Notes under the pieces: model-generated
Seen by the model: the letters and a program-made list of their open reading frames with translations, nothing else
The model's database searches: none
What the model was told of the DNA's origin: nothing
IMG/VR virus record: IMGVR_UViG_3300025108_000204
Span: 1 to 33,456 of that record
Length of the DNA stretch: 33,456 nt
Direction: 5' to 3' (one strand)
Source of the DNA: a virus
Shown here: positions 5,690 through 14,064 of the stretch, piece by piece
Position numbering within the stretch: the first letter of the stretch is position 1
Layout of the letters: the number at the start of each line of letters is the position of its first letter
Position numbers and translations under genes: made by a program

Positions 5690-6185
5690 AAGAGCTTCAA
5701 AGGCATTACATCCAACTAACATTGATTGGCACATACCTTTAAGAGGAGAACAAGGGGAATGGTATCCTTTAATAAGGGTGGGGAGACACGTACCCTTTGG
5801 GTACAAACAAGACGAAAAAGATGAAATGCTTTTAGTACCAATTCCTGAAGAACTTGAATTATTAGAAAAAGCTAAGTTGTTCTTAAAAGATTATAGTCTA
5901 AGGCAAGTAGCTAAGTGGTTATCAGATAATTCTGGTAGGTATATTTCTCATGTAGGACTTGACAAACGTGTCAGAATGGAAGAAAAAAGAAGAAGAGCAT
6001 CTTCAAACTATCGACAGTATGCCAAAAAATATAAAGAGGCGGCAAGGAAGTCGAAGAAGATTGAAGAAAAAAGAGTTGGTGGTAGAAACACCAGAAGTCT
6101 TGACCCAGATGAGGACTACATCAAACTCGAAAGAGGGGAGTGCTGTCCCTTCTGTGGTCAAACAAGAAGTAATATTTCAACCTAA
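5682..6185 (+). CDS. HTH protein with zinc-knuckle end, terminase-associated
   Basis: A 167-residue protein. Residues 60-95 contain a recombinase-type helix-turn-helix (FLKDYSLRQVAKWLSDNSG followed by the recognition-like SHVGLDKRV). A long basic helix follows (about 100-135), and the end has C-C-P-F-C-G (about 154-159), half of a zinc ribbon or knuckle. DNA binding is therefore likely. It lies between the small and large terminase genes and overlaps both, by eight bases upstream and in another frame downstream. It may be a second DNA-recognition factor for packaging, or an accessory part of the terminase itself, since similar blocks occur directly ahead of the TerL ATPase in related phages (recalled, not verified). 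Confidence 0.8.
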   Translation: MSKRASKALHPTNIDWHIPLRGEQGEWYPLIRVGRHVPFGYKQDEKDEMLLVPIPEELELLEKAKLFLKDYSLRQVAKWLSDNSGRYISHVGLDKRVRMEEKRRRASSNYRQYAKKYKEAARKSKKIEEKRVGGRNTRSLDPDEDYIKLERGECCPFCGQTRSNIST

Positions 6186-7554
6186 CCCAGGTCCACAGAC
6201 TAGGTTTTTAGCTGCGACAGAACAAGAAGTACTATATGGAGGAGCAGCAGGGGGTGGAAAGAGCTATAGCTTAGTTGCTGATCCAGTTAGATATTTTAGT
6301 AATCCACATGCACGAATGCTTCTTGTACGTAGATCAACAGAAGAACTCAGAGAACTCATATCAGTAAGCAAGCAACTTTATCCACAGGCTGTTCCTGGTA
6401 TAAGGTTCATGGAAAGAGATAAGACTTGGGTAGCCCCTAATGGTGCAACTCTCTGGATGTCATACCTCGACAGAGATGATGACGTTATGAGATACCAAGG
6501 ACAAGCTTTTAACTGGATAGGGTTTGACGAATTAACTCAGTGGCCTTCAAGTTATGCCTGGTCATACATGCGTTCAAGGTTACGTAGCACAAAAGCCAGT
6601 GGTCTACCTCTTTACATGAGGGCAACGAGTAACCCAGGAGGACCAGGGCATCAGTGGGTAAAACGACACTTTATAGACCCTAACACTCCAGATCAATCTT
6701 TTTGGGCTACTGATGAAAATGGTGAAGTAATCTGTTGGCCTAAAGGACACACAAGAGAGGGTGAACCTTTATTTAAAAGAAAGTTTATTCCTGCTACGTT
6801 ATTTGATAATCCCTATCTATCTGAAGATGGGATGTACGAGGCAAATCTTTTATCCCTACCAGAACATCAGAGAAGACAACTCCTTCAAGGTGACTGGGAT
6901 ATAAACGAGGGTGCAGCCTTTCCAGAGTTTAACAGACGTATCCACGTTATTGACCCATACGATATACCTAGTAACTGGACAAGATTTAGAGCTTGTGATT
7001 ATGGGTATGGTTCTCACACTGGTGTAGTCTGGATAGCAGTTGTCCCAGGATCTGAACAGCTAATTGTGTACAGAGAGTTATATGTATCTAAGATAATAGC
7101 CACTGATTTGGCTGACATGATCCTGGACATAGAAAGTGGAGAAAAGATAAAGTATGGTGTGCTTGACTCTTCTCTTTGGCATAAACGAGGAGATACTGGT
7201 CCTAGTTTAGCAGAGCAAATGATTATCAAAGGTTGTAGATGGAAACCTGCAGATAGGTCAAAAGGATCTCGTGTAGCAGGTAAGAATGAAATTCATAGAA
7301 GACTACAGGTAGATGAGTTTACAGACGAACCAAGGCTTGTTATATTTTCTAATTGCGTTAATACTATATCTCAGCTTCCCTCTATTCCTTTAGACAAAAG
7401 AAATCCTGAAGACGTAGACACAAATTCAGAAGATCACTTGTATGATGCTCTAAGGTATGGTGTAATGACAAGACCAAGAAGCAACATATTTGATTTTGAT
7501 CCTGTATCACAACGAACAGGTTTTCAAGCTTCAGACCCAACATTCGGATATTAA
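6154..7554 (+). CDS. terL: Terminase large subunit (ATPase-nuclease)
   Basis: Motor protein that cuts and pumps phage DNA into the prohead. ATPase: Walker A G-G-A-A-G-G-G-K-S (Lys36 from the start used here) and Walker B W-I-G-F-D-E (Asp125, Glu126), with the motif R-A-T-S-N-P-G-G-P-G-H at about 155. Nuclease: acidic residues in ACDYGYG (Asp282), GVLDSS (Asp338) and DHLYDALRYG (Asp431). The motif set and length (466 residues) fit the marine podovirus TerL group. Start: the frame is open from ATG 5959, but that would overlap the HTH gene by 227 bases out of frame; ATG 6109 and GTG 6154 are the better choices. GTG 6154 is chosen because related proteins begin just before the VIFQPNPGPQT block. 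Confidence 0.95.
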   Translation: MVKQEVIFQPNPGPQTRFLAATEQEVLYGGAAGGGKSYSLVADPVRYFSNPHARMLLVRRSTEELRELISVSKQLYPQAVPGIRFMERDKTWVAPNGATLWMSYLDRDDDVMRYQGQAFNWIGFDELTQWPSSYAWSYMRSRLRSTKASGLPLYMRATSNPGGPGHQWVKRHFIDPNTPDQSFWATDENGEVICWPKGHTREGEPLFKRKFIPATLFDNPYLSEDGMYEANLLSLPEHQRRQLLQGDWDINEGAAFPEFNRRIHVIDPYDIPSNWTRFRACDYGYGSHTGVVWIAVVPGSEQLIVYRELYVSKIIATDLADMILDIESGEKIKYGVLDSSLWHKRGDTGPSLAEQMIIKGCRWKPADRSKGSRVAGKNEIHRRLQVDEFTDEPRLVIFSNCVNTISQLPSIPLDKRNPEDVDTNSEDHLYDALRYGVMTRPRSNIFDFDPVSQRTGFQASDPTFGY

Positions 7555-7563
7555 GGAATACTT

Positions 7564-9696
7564 ATGGAAGAAGATGACATTATTGGAGGTGACGAATTAT
7601 ATATAGATGATTCAGATTCCTCATTTGTAGAAGATAAAAAAAGTAATGAAAAACTAGACGATCCATCTGTCGGTTCAGTAGTTGGTTTTGTTAAAGGAAA
7701 GTACTCTACAGCAGAAAAAGCTAGGTATTCTGATGAACAACGTTGGATAAAGTCTTATCAAAACTATAGGGGTATCTATGGACCTGATGTTCAGTTTACC
7801 TCCACTGAAAGATCTAGAATATTTATTAAAGTTACTAAGACTAAAGTTCTTGCAGCTTATGGTCAAATTGTAGACGTTCTTTTTGGTTCTAACAAATTTC
7901 CTATTGGTATTAACCCAACTATTATACCTGAAGGTGTTGCAGAGTCTGTTCACTTTGAAACAAATGATCAAGCAAGAAAAGCTAATGAAGAGTTAGGGGT
8001 TTCAGAAGAAGATCAAAAACTTCTCCCAGGCGAAACTATTATTGATTTACAAGAACGTCTTGCAGGTATGAAGCAAAAGTTAGAGCCTGTAATTGATCTT
8101 TTACAAGAAGGACCAGGTTCTACTCCATCACAAGTTACTTTCCATCCTGCTCTTGTAGCAGCTAAGAAAATGGAAAAGAAAATTCATGACCAACTAGAAG
8201 AATCAAATGCTAGGAAGCAGCTACGTACTGCAGCTTTTGAAACTGCTTTATTTGGCACTGGTGTTATGAAAGGTCCGTTTGCCGTTGATAAAGAGTACCC
8301 AAACTGGGACGAAGATGGTAATTACTCTCCTGTGTACAAGACAATACCACAGACTTCTTCAGTAAGTATTTGGAATTTTTATCCTGATCCTGATGCTAAT
8401 AACATGGATGAAGCAGAGTACGTAATTGAAAGACATAAGATGTCTCGTTCTCAGATTAGATCACTTAAGAACAGACCTTACTTTCGTTCTAATGCTATTG
8501 ATACTGCTGTAGAAATTGGTGAGTCCTACTCAAAAGAATGGTGGGAGCAAGTCATGGAGGATGCAGACCAGGAAACAAAAGCAGAACGTTTTAACGTCCT
8601 TGAGTTTTGGGGTTATGTAGACACAGACATTCTAAAAGATCATGATGTAGAAATTCCAAAAGAATTAAAAGACAAAGATCAAGTGTCAGTTAATATCTGG
8701 GTTTGTAATGACCAAGTTTTACGTCTTGTAATGAATCCTTTTACCCCTGCTATCCTTCCATATTATGCTGTACCATATGAAGTAAATCCTTATAGCTTCT
8801 TTGGGGTGGGTATAGCTGAAAATATGGATGACACTCAAACCCTCATGAATGGTATGATGAGGATGTCGGTGGACAATGCTGCATTATCGGGTAACTTGTT
8901 AGTAGAAATAGATGAAACAAACTTGGCTCCAGGTCAAGACTTATCTATGTACCCTGGCAAAGTCCTACGCAGAATGGGGGGTGCACCTGGACAGAGCATT
9001 TTCGGAACCAAGTTCCCCAATGTATCTAACGAGAACATGCAGATGTTCGATAAAGCAAGGGTATTAGCAGATGAATCAACTGGCTTTCCATCTTTCGCAC
9101 ATGGTCAAACAGGCGTTAGTGGTGTGGGCCGTACTGCTTCTGGTATTTCTATGCTTATGTCTGCTGCCAATGGCAGCATTAGGACTGTCGTAAAAAACGT
9201 AGATGACTATCTACTTGGTCCTTTAGGTAAAGCATTCTTTAGCTTTAACATGCAGTTTGACTTTGATCCTGAGATCAAGGGTGACTTAGAGGTTAAAGCA
9301 GAAGGTACAGAGAGTTTAATGGCTAACGAGGTTCGTAGCCAAAGGCTTATGCAGTTTCTTGGTGTAGTACAGAATCCTGCACTTGCACCATTTGCAAAAA
9401 TGGATTATATTATCAGAGAGATTGCAAAGTCTATGGATCTTGACCCTGATAAAGTAGCAAACTCAATGAGTGACGCAGCAATTCAAGCTGAAATACTTAA
9501 AAAGTTTCAAGCACAAAATCCACCTCCTGAAGTTGCGCAAGGTGCACCTGCACCTCAAGGTGCTCCACAGCAACCTCCTGCAGGAGCACAGGTCCAAGAT
9601 ACTCAAGGTTCTGGAGGAGGACAGGTTGGCACAGGAACAGCACCTCTACCAGGAGAGCAGGGTTTTACAGGTAATGTAGGACAAGCACAAGCATGA
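7564..9696 (+). CDS. Portal protein
   Basis: A 710-residue protein immediately after the large terminase. It forms the dodecameric ring through which DNA enters and leaves the head. Visible: an acidic N-terminus (residues 1-35), a helical wing with ARYSDEQRWIKSYQNYRGIYG (about 54-74), a central core with VSIWNFYPDPDA (about 267-278) and PYYAVPYEVNPYSFFGVGIAENMDDTQ-type stem region (about 400-425), then GRTASGISMLMSAAN (about 522-536), all usual in portals of P22-like and marine podoviruses. The last 75 residues are Pro/Gln/Gly-rich and probably disordered. A GGAAT-type site precedes the ATG. It overlaps the next gene by four bases (ATGA). Confidence 0.93.
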   Translation: MEEDDIIGGDELYIDDSDSSFVEDKKSNEKLDDPSVGSVVGFVKGKYSTAEKARYSDEQRWIKSYQNYRGIYGPDVQFTSTERSRIFIKVTKTKVLAAYGQIVDVLFGSNKFPIGINPTIIPEGVAESVHFETNDQARKANEELGVSEEDQKLLPGETIIDLQERLAGMKQKLEPVIDLLQEGPGSTPSQVTFHPALVAAKKMEKKIHDQLEESNARKQLRTAAFETALFGTGVMKGPFAVDKEYPNWDEDGNYSPVYKTIPQTSSVSIWNFYPDPDANNMDEAEYVIERHKMSRSQIRSLKNRPYFRSNAIDTAVEIGESYSKEWWEQVMEDADQETKAERFNVLEFWGYVDTDILKDHDVEIPKELKDKDQVSVNIWVCNDQVLRLVMNPFTPAILPYYAVPYEVNPYSFFGVGIAENMDDTQTLMNGMMRMSVDNAALSGNLLVEIDETNLAPGQDLSMYPGKVLRRMGGAPGQSIFGTKFPNVSNENMQMFDKARVLADESTGFPSFAHGQTGVSGVGRTASGISMLMSAANGSIRTVVKNVDDYLLGPLGKAFFSFNMQFDFDPEIKGDLEVKAEGTESLMANEVRSQRLMQFLGVVQNPALAPFAKMDYIIREIAKSMDLDPDKVANSMSDAAIQAEILKKFQAQNPPPEVAQGAPAPQGAPQQPPAGAQVQDTQGSGGGQVGTGTAPLPGEQGFTGNVGQAQA

Positions 9697-9893
9697 ATTT
9701 AAAACCACTTGTAAACGACAACAATTTATGGAACTCGTTTAACGAAGAAATAGATCGAAGACTTAACTACGTTCATATTCAAATGGAACAAACGATAAAG
9801 CAAGATGACTTATTTAGACTACAAGGTGAAGCAAGAGCATTTCGTAGATTAAAACTTTTGAGAGATGAAGTGAATGGACCAAAACCAGATTAG
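9693..9893 (+). CDS. Small portal-adjacent helical protein
   Basis: A 66-residue, charged, entirely helical protein (LWNSFNEEIDRRLNYVHIQM, then LFRLQGEARAFRRLKLLRDEV). This pattern recurs as a small gene directly after the portal in related phages, where it has no assigned role. No membrane segment or catalytic motif. It overlaps the portal stop by four bases and the following long gene by 20 bases, so the three are translated together. A head-assembly accessory role is inferred only from position. Confidence 0.8.
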   Translation: MNLKPLVNDNNLWNSFNEEIDRRLNYVHIQMEQTIKQDDLFRLQGEARAFRRLKLLRDEVNGPKPD

Positions 9894-12816
9894 TGCTCAA
9901 ATGGAAATGTTTGGTTACACTGCTGAAGGAGCACAGCAGGAAGCTGACAAGTTTGTAGGAGAGGCAGGAAACTTAGAGGAGGATATATCTAAGGCTGCAT
10001 CTTTTATAGTTCCATTCTACGACTCAGGTGTAAACATAGCAAACGTTGCACAGGAGTACATGAAACCTGAACAGGAACGTGACTACGACTACATAAAAAG
10101 TCAGTTTACAGAAGCAGGTCAGAGTGCTGCAATAGAAGGTGGTCTACTTCTTATGGGTGGTGTTGCAGGTAAATACGGAGCCAAAGGTATCAAGGCTCTA
10201 GCTGATAAAGTAAAACAGTACGAGATAGATCCTACAGCAATGTCAGCATTTGGTGCAGGAGCTATCAGGAAAAAACAACGTTTTACACTAGATGATTTTG
10301 GGTACAAAGAAGACAATCCAGTAACTGAAGGTGTTGGAAAATCTGCAGAGGATTGGCTTTCTGAAAATATAGAATATGCCAACAAATCAAAAAATCTTCT
10401 AGATGGGGCAACCACAGCTTTTTTAGGAACTAATAAAGATAAACCTCTTTTTTTAGATACTGATCTTGTCTTTTCTTTAAAAGGAGCTAGAGATGAAGTT
10501 AGAAAAAAAGGAGATCCTCAGTACGACAGACTTAAAGAAACTGTAGATAAAGAAGGTTTTGACCCTAATCAAACTATTCTAATAGAGGTAAACCATAAAG
10601 GTGAAGCTTATATAGTAGAGGGAAACACTAGAGCAGCATTAGCAAAAGAGTTAGATGTTCCAAATATTAAAGCTGAAATTAGATATAAGAATGGGGCAGA
10701 GTTAGTAGACAGTCCTTTTTCTCCACAGAATATTATAGAGAAATCTTCTAAGATTAGTTACCCAGAAGCCCTAGCTATTAGTAAAAAGTTTGATGATGTA
10801 AATGTTCCTACTATAGAGGCAGCAGGTCTTACAGACGAAGCTATTGAAACATGGCGTAGTAAGAATGAGACACCTAAAGAATTTAGAGATTCTCTAAAAG
10901 GTAGAAATCCTGAATTACAAGCTCAAGCAAAACGTTTAGGCATAGCACAAAAGTTTGAACAGGGTGTTGGGGGTAGAGTTGCTTCTGGTATTTCTAATGT
11001 TGTAAGAGATACATATAGAAAACTAGCTGACGAATTAAGACCAATACGTAAAGTAAATAAAGTTCCTAAACCTGCTACCAATAAAGAAATTGTTAGTGCT
11101 CTTAACAGCCGACAAAGAACAAGCCCTATTATAGGTTTAAATCATGAGATACTAGAAAAAGATATTGTTGACGTAAGATTAAATATACCTGCTTATACTG
11201 ATTATGATGTATGGATTCCAACAATTACACACAATAAAAAAGAAAAGTATAAAGCTGCTGTAAGAATACAAAATGTAAAATTTATACAGCCTGATTCTAG
11301 TGGTGTAAGAAAAGCACAAAGAGTTGCTCAAGGTGGTGAAAAGAGTCCATTTGCAGTTATGACAGGCGAATATGTAGAGGGTACTGATGATGAACTTTTT
11401 ACTATGTCAAAAGAAGTTTTTGATAGTAGTGAGTGGACACAAGTAGGATATGACCCAATAAAAAGAGGTTTCTTTTATGACAGAGAAACTGGACAAGCAA
11501 TCCTAGAAGCAGATGAAGTAATTCAGGTAGGACATTTGGTCTTAGCAAAAAACGCAAAGAAGTCAGACCCAGATGTTTTTCCTTTTAACAAAGGTGGTGT
11601 AGCAATGAACGAACAAATGGAAATGGCATTCATGCAGCAGGGTGGTATTAAAGATGATGGTATGAACAAAGATCCTGTCTCAGGTAATCCAATTCCTCCT
11701 GGCTCTATGGCTAGTGAAGTTCGTGACGATATTCCTGCTATGTTATCTGAGGGTGAGTACGTAGTTCCTGCTGATGTTCTTAGGTTCTATGGAGTCAACT
11801 TCTTTGAAGACTTACGCAACAAAGCAAAGTCTGGGTTGCAGAATATGGAGAAGAATGGTAGAATAGGTGGTGAACCACTTAGCCAACAACAAGTACAACA
11901 GAACATGGGTAACGTTCCTGTACAAGCAAACACAGGTATTTTAGCAGGTCAGAATACTGGAACGGTTGGATTTAGTACTATGCAACCTGCAGGAAGTGAT
12001 GCCCCATCGGTCACAACATTTAAGACTTGGGTTCATGCACAGACTGGTGAGCAAAAAATAATTGAGTATATCAATGGTAAACCCAAAACAGAGGAACCAG
12101 AGAGTCCTCCTTTTTACGAGTTTGGTTCTGCTTCTTTAAAAAAAGCACAGACGCAGATTAAAGTTGATGATGATAACGATGATCCTAAAACAACTGAAAA
12201 ACCAGATCCAAATGCTTGGATGGATGGTATAGACTTTTCAGATGCTTCTGCCATGAATGCAAAAGTAGATGAAGTACTTGGTTTAAGTATGGGTGAAAAA
12301 GGTACTCTAGGTGCTGCAGGAATGGTTGCAGGATTACCTGGAATGGCTATTGGTAAAACTCTTGTAGACGGTAACTCAATTTCAACTGCAAGAGCATTGG
12401 AGCTATATACTCGTAATAGTCTTAAAGATACTAATACTGCAGACAAAATGAAATCTAAAATTGATGATGCTCTTGAAAAAAACAAAATATTAGGTTGGCT
12501 AGATAAATCATTTCCTGGTTTAATGCCTGGAACTCAAAGATACGAAAGTATTATAAACAAAGTAGGAGATCTTACTTCTACTACTACTACTCCATACGTA
12601 GCTCAAACCCCAGAGGGACAAGCTGCAGTAGATGCTATTGTTAGAGAAGGAGCAGATAGAGATCCTTCAGATAAAATAGCTGCTAAAGTAGGATCAGATG
12701 CAGGAGATGGTATGGTTTGGGTAGTAGGTGACAACACAAATGCTTTTGTAAGAGTCAGACCAGATGACCCTAAAGCTAAAGGTCAAGTGGCAGCACTTCA
12801 AGGTTACGAAGAATAA
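9874..12816 (+). CDS. Large multidomain virion protein with ParB-like and polyvalent-like domains
   Basis: A 980-residue protein. Residues about 40-110 hold a hydrophobic patch (IEGGLLLMGGVAGKYGAKGI). Residues 215-272 resemble a ParB/sulfiredoxin-type domain: YDRLKETVDKEGF, then ILIEVNHKGEAYIVEGNTRAALA and IKAEIRY, with the E-G-N-T-R-A active-site-like turn. Residues about 435-565 (IPAYTDYDVWIPTIT to VGHLVLAKNAKK) resemble domains of phage polyvalent/MuF-associated proteins. From Met578 a different part begins, MNEQMEMAFMQQGG, with MLSEGEYVVPADVLRFYGV (about 623-641), which in related phages I recall as a separate shorter protein. A FNKGG motif joins the two. The end is low-complexity plus a final helical part. 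It may be packaged and ejected into the host; domain names are from memory. Confidence 0.88.
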   Translation: MDQNQISAQMEMFGYTAEGAQQEADKFVGEAGNLEEDISKAASFIVPFYDSGVNIANVAQEYMKPEQERDYDYIKSQFTEAGQSAAIEGGLLLMGGVAGKYGAKGIKALADKVKQYEIDPTAMSAFGAGAIRKKQRFTLDDFGYKEDNPVTEGVGKSAEDWLSENIEYANKSKNLLDGATTAFLGTNKDKPLFLDTDLVFSLKGARDEVRKKGDPQYDRLKETVDKEGFDPNQTILIEVNHKGEAYIVEGNTRAALAKELDVPNIKAEIRYKNGAELVDSPFSPQNIIEKSSKISYPEALAISKKFDDVNVPTIEAAGLTDEAIETWRSKNETPKEFRDSLKGRNPELQAQAKRLGIAQKFEQGVGGRVASGISNVVRDTYRKLADELRPIRKVNKVPKPATNKEIVSALNSRQRTSPIIGLNHEILEKDIVDVRLNIPAYTDYDVWIPTITHNKKEKYKAAVRIQNVKFIQPDSSGVRKAQRVAQGGEKSPFAVMTGEYVEGTDDELFTMSKEVFDSSEWTQVGYDPIKRGFFYDRETGQAILEADEVIQVGHLVLAKNAKKSDPDVFPFNKGGVAMNEQMEMAFMQQGGIKDDGMNKDPVSGNPIPPGSMASEVRDDIPAMLSEGEYVVPADVLRFYGVNFFEDLRNKAKSGLQNMEKNGRIGGEPLSQQQVQQNMGNVPVQANTGILAGQNTGTVGFSTMQPAGSDAPSVTTFKTWVHAQTGEQKIIEYINGKPKTEEPESPPFYEFGSASLKKAQTQIKVDDDNDDPKTTEKPDPNAWMDGIDFSDASAMNAKVDEVLGLSMGEKGTLGAAGMVAGLPGMAIGKTLVDGNSISTARALELYTRNSLKDTNTADKMKSKIDDALEKNKILGWLDKSFPGLMPGTQRYESIINKVGDLTSTTTTPYVAQTPEGQAAVDAIVREGADRDPSDKIAAKVGSDAGDGMVWVVGDNTNAFVRVRPDDPKAKGQVAALQGYEE

Positions 12817-12837
12817 TCCATATAATAATAAGGCTAC

Positions 12838-12854
12838 CCAGGAATGGTTCCTGG
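12838..12854 (+). other. RNA hairpin in gap before scaffold gene
   Basis: A perfect 7-bp inverted repeat, CCAGGAA / TTCCTGG, around a three-base loop (TGG), in the 60-base gap between the 980-residue gene and the scaffold gene. No T-run follows, so it is not a usual terminator. It could be an mRNA processing or stability element, 22 bases before the scaffold start, or a weak pause site. Confidence 0.5.
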
Positions 12855-12876
12855 CCCCAACATAAGGAGAACTTAA

Positions 12877-13821
12877 ATGCCTGAATTAGCAGAAGTAGAA
12901 ACACCCAAGACAGCAGGTTTTGTTGATCGTGGGTTTAACTACGCAAAGAAACAAAAACGAATAGAAGATGAAGAGGCAGAGATTGCCAAGCTAGAAGCAG
13001 AGGCTCGTGGTGAAGAAACTACTGAAAGTGAACCCAGTGGCAAAGATACTGATGACACCCAAGTACAAGCCACAGACGATTCCAAACAAGAAGAAACCAA
13101 AGAGACACAACAAGCACAAGAAGACGATAGTAGCTTAAGTGCTGAAGAGAAGTCTTTTAAGAAACGTTATGGTGACTTGCGTAGACATATGCAAGACAAA
13201 GAGAAAGAGTGGAATCAACGATTAGAAACTCTTGAAAATCGTAAAGCAACAGATGCTGTTGTTCCTCCTAAGTCTGATGAAGATATTAAAGAGTGGGCAA
13301 AAAAATACCCAGACGTAGCAGGTATCGTTGAAAAGATAGCATCTGAAAAAGCAAAGCAAATGTTCAGCAAGGCTGAGTCACGTCTAAAAGAGTTAGATGA
13401 TGCCCATACTGAGGCTTTACGAATGAAAGCAGAGAATGTTATTCGTAAGTCTCATGATGATTTTGATGATTTACGTCAATCAGATGAGTTTCACACCTGG
13501 GTAGAAGAACAACCTAAGTGGGTTAAGGATGCACTGTACGAAAATTCTGATGATCCTGCTTCTGTTATTCGTGTGATTGATCTTTACAAAGTTGATAATG
13601 GTATGAGTCCTGCTGCAAGACGAGATAATCGTAAGGCTGCAGCATCTACTGTTACAAAGGGAACTCGTGCTTCTATTGATGCCAAGGGTGTGTCAGGACA
13701 AATTAAAGAGTCTGACGTAGCTAAGATGTCAAATAAGGAGTTTGAGGAACGTCAGGACGAAATTACCGAATCAATGAAAAACGGTAAGTTTGTTTACGAT
13801 GTGTCTGGTGCAGCCAGATAA
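12877..13821 (+). CDS. Capsid scaffolding protein
   Basis: A 314-residue acidic, mostly helical protein directly ahead of the capsid gene, the usual place for a scaffold. Residues 20-100 are Glu/Lys/Thr/Gln-rich and disordered; 85-110 carries SLSAEEKSFKKRYGDLRRHM, and 100-125 is coiled-coil-like (QDKEKEWNQRLETLENRK). The later part (about 130-230) is helical with WAKKYPDVAGIVEKIASEKA and FHTWVEEQPKWV. The C-terminus is short and mixed charge. Scaffold proteins guide coat subunits into proheads and leave before DNA fills the head. Assignment is by composition, order and match to the general pattern of marine podovirus scaffolds. AAGGAG precedes the ATG. Confidence 0.85.
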   Translation: MPELAEVETPKTAGFVDRGFNYAKKQKRIEDEEAEIAKLEAEARGEETTESEPSGKDTDDTQVQATDDSKQEETKETQQAQEDDSSLSAEEKSFKKRYGDLRRHMQDKEKEWNQRLETLENRKATDAVVPPKSDEDIKEWAKKYPDVAGIVEKIASEKAKQMFSKAESRLKELDDAHTEALRMKAENVIRKSHDDFDDLRQSDEFHTWVEEQPKWVKDALYENSDDPASVIRVIDLYKVDNGMSPAARRDNRKAAASTVTKGTRASIDAKGVSGQIKESDVAKMSNKEFEERQDEITESMKNGKFVYDVSGAAR

Positions 13822-13825
13822 ATAG

Positions 13826-13853
13826 TTGACACTTAGGTTGTCTTCTATATAAC
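13826..13853 (+). promoter_or_regulatory. Strong sigma-70-like promoter for capsid transcript
   Basis: TTGACA (13826-13831), a 16-base spacer and TATAAC (13848-13853), right after the scaffold stop and about 210 bases before the capsid ATG. The -35 is a perfect consensus and the -10 has five of six. It shares the 9-mer TATAACTAC with the candidate at 4590. The major capsid protein needs very high expression, so an extra promoter here fits. No start site has been measured. Confidence 0.65.
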
Positions 13854-14064
13854 TACATGTATCTGAGTAAAGCCCCCTATATGGACTACCTTTACTGATA
13901 CTATTTCACTAAAAAGTCTAAACTATAAAGAACTACCTGGACAAGTATAGGCCCAGTAGTATTTGGTTGCGCAACTGAATGCTATCTGCACCCTAGAAAA
14001 CGTACAGCCTCTTTCAGATGTTTAAGCTTTCTTCATAAGCCTAATATCATGAAAGGATTTAATC
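13854..14064 (+). other. Structured untranslated leader of capsid mRNA
   Basis: About 210 bases without a coding frame between the promoter and the capsid ATG. Three inverted repeats are visible: AGTAAAG/CTTTACT (13866-13872 with 13890-13896), ACTA-CTGG with CCAG-TAGT (13932-13940 with 13953-13960, one bulged C), and a 10-bp palindrome GTTGCGCAAC (13966-13975). The first two can fold in RNA; the third can only form a hairpin by opening its centre, or it may be a protein site in DNA. A clean AAAGGA ribosome site lies at 14052-14057. No known riboswitch was recognised. Confidence 0.5.

Noticed and set aside
5959-6153. Terminase start at ATG 5959
   Set aside because: Would give 227 bases of out-of-frame overlap with the HTH gene; the family-conserved part begins after 6154. 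Kept as an alternative only.
12821-12826. TATAAT before the scaffold gene as a promoter
   Set aside because: No -35-like sequence at 16-18 bases upstream; the AT-rich gap makes a chance match likely.
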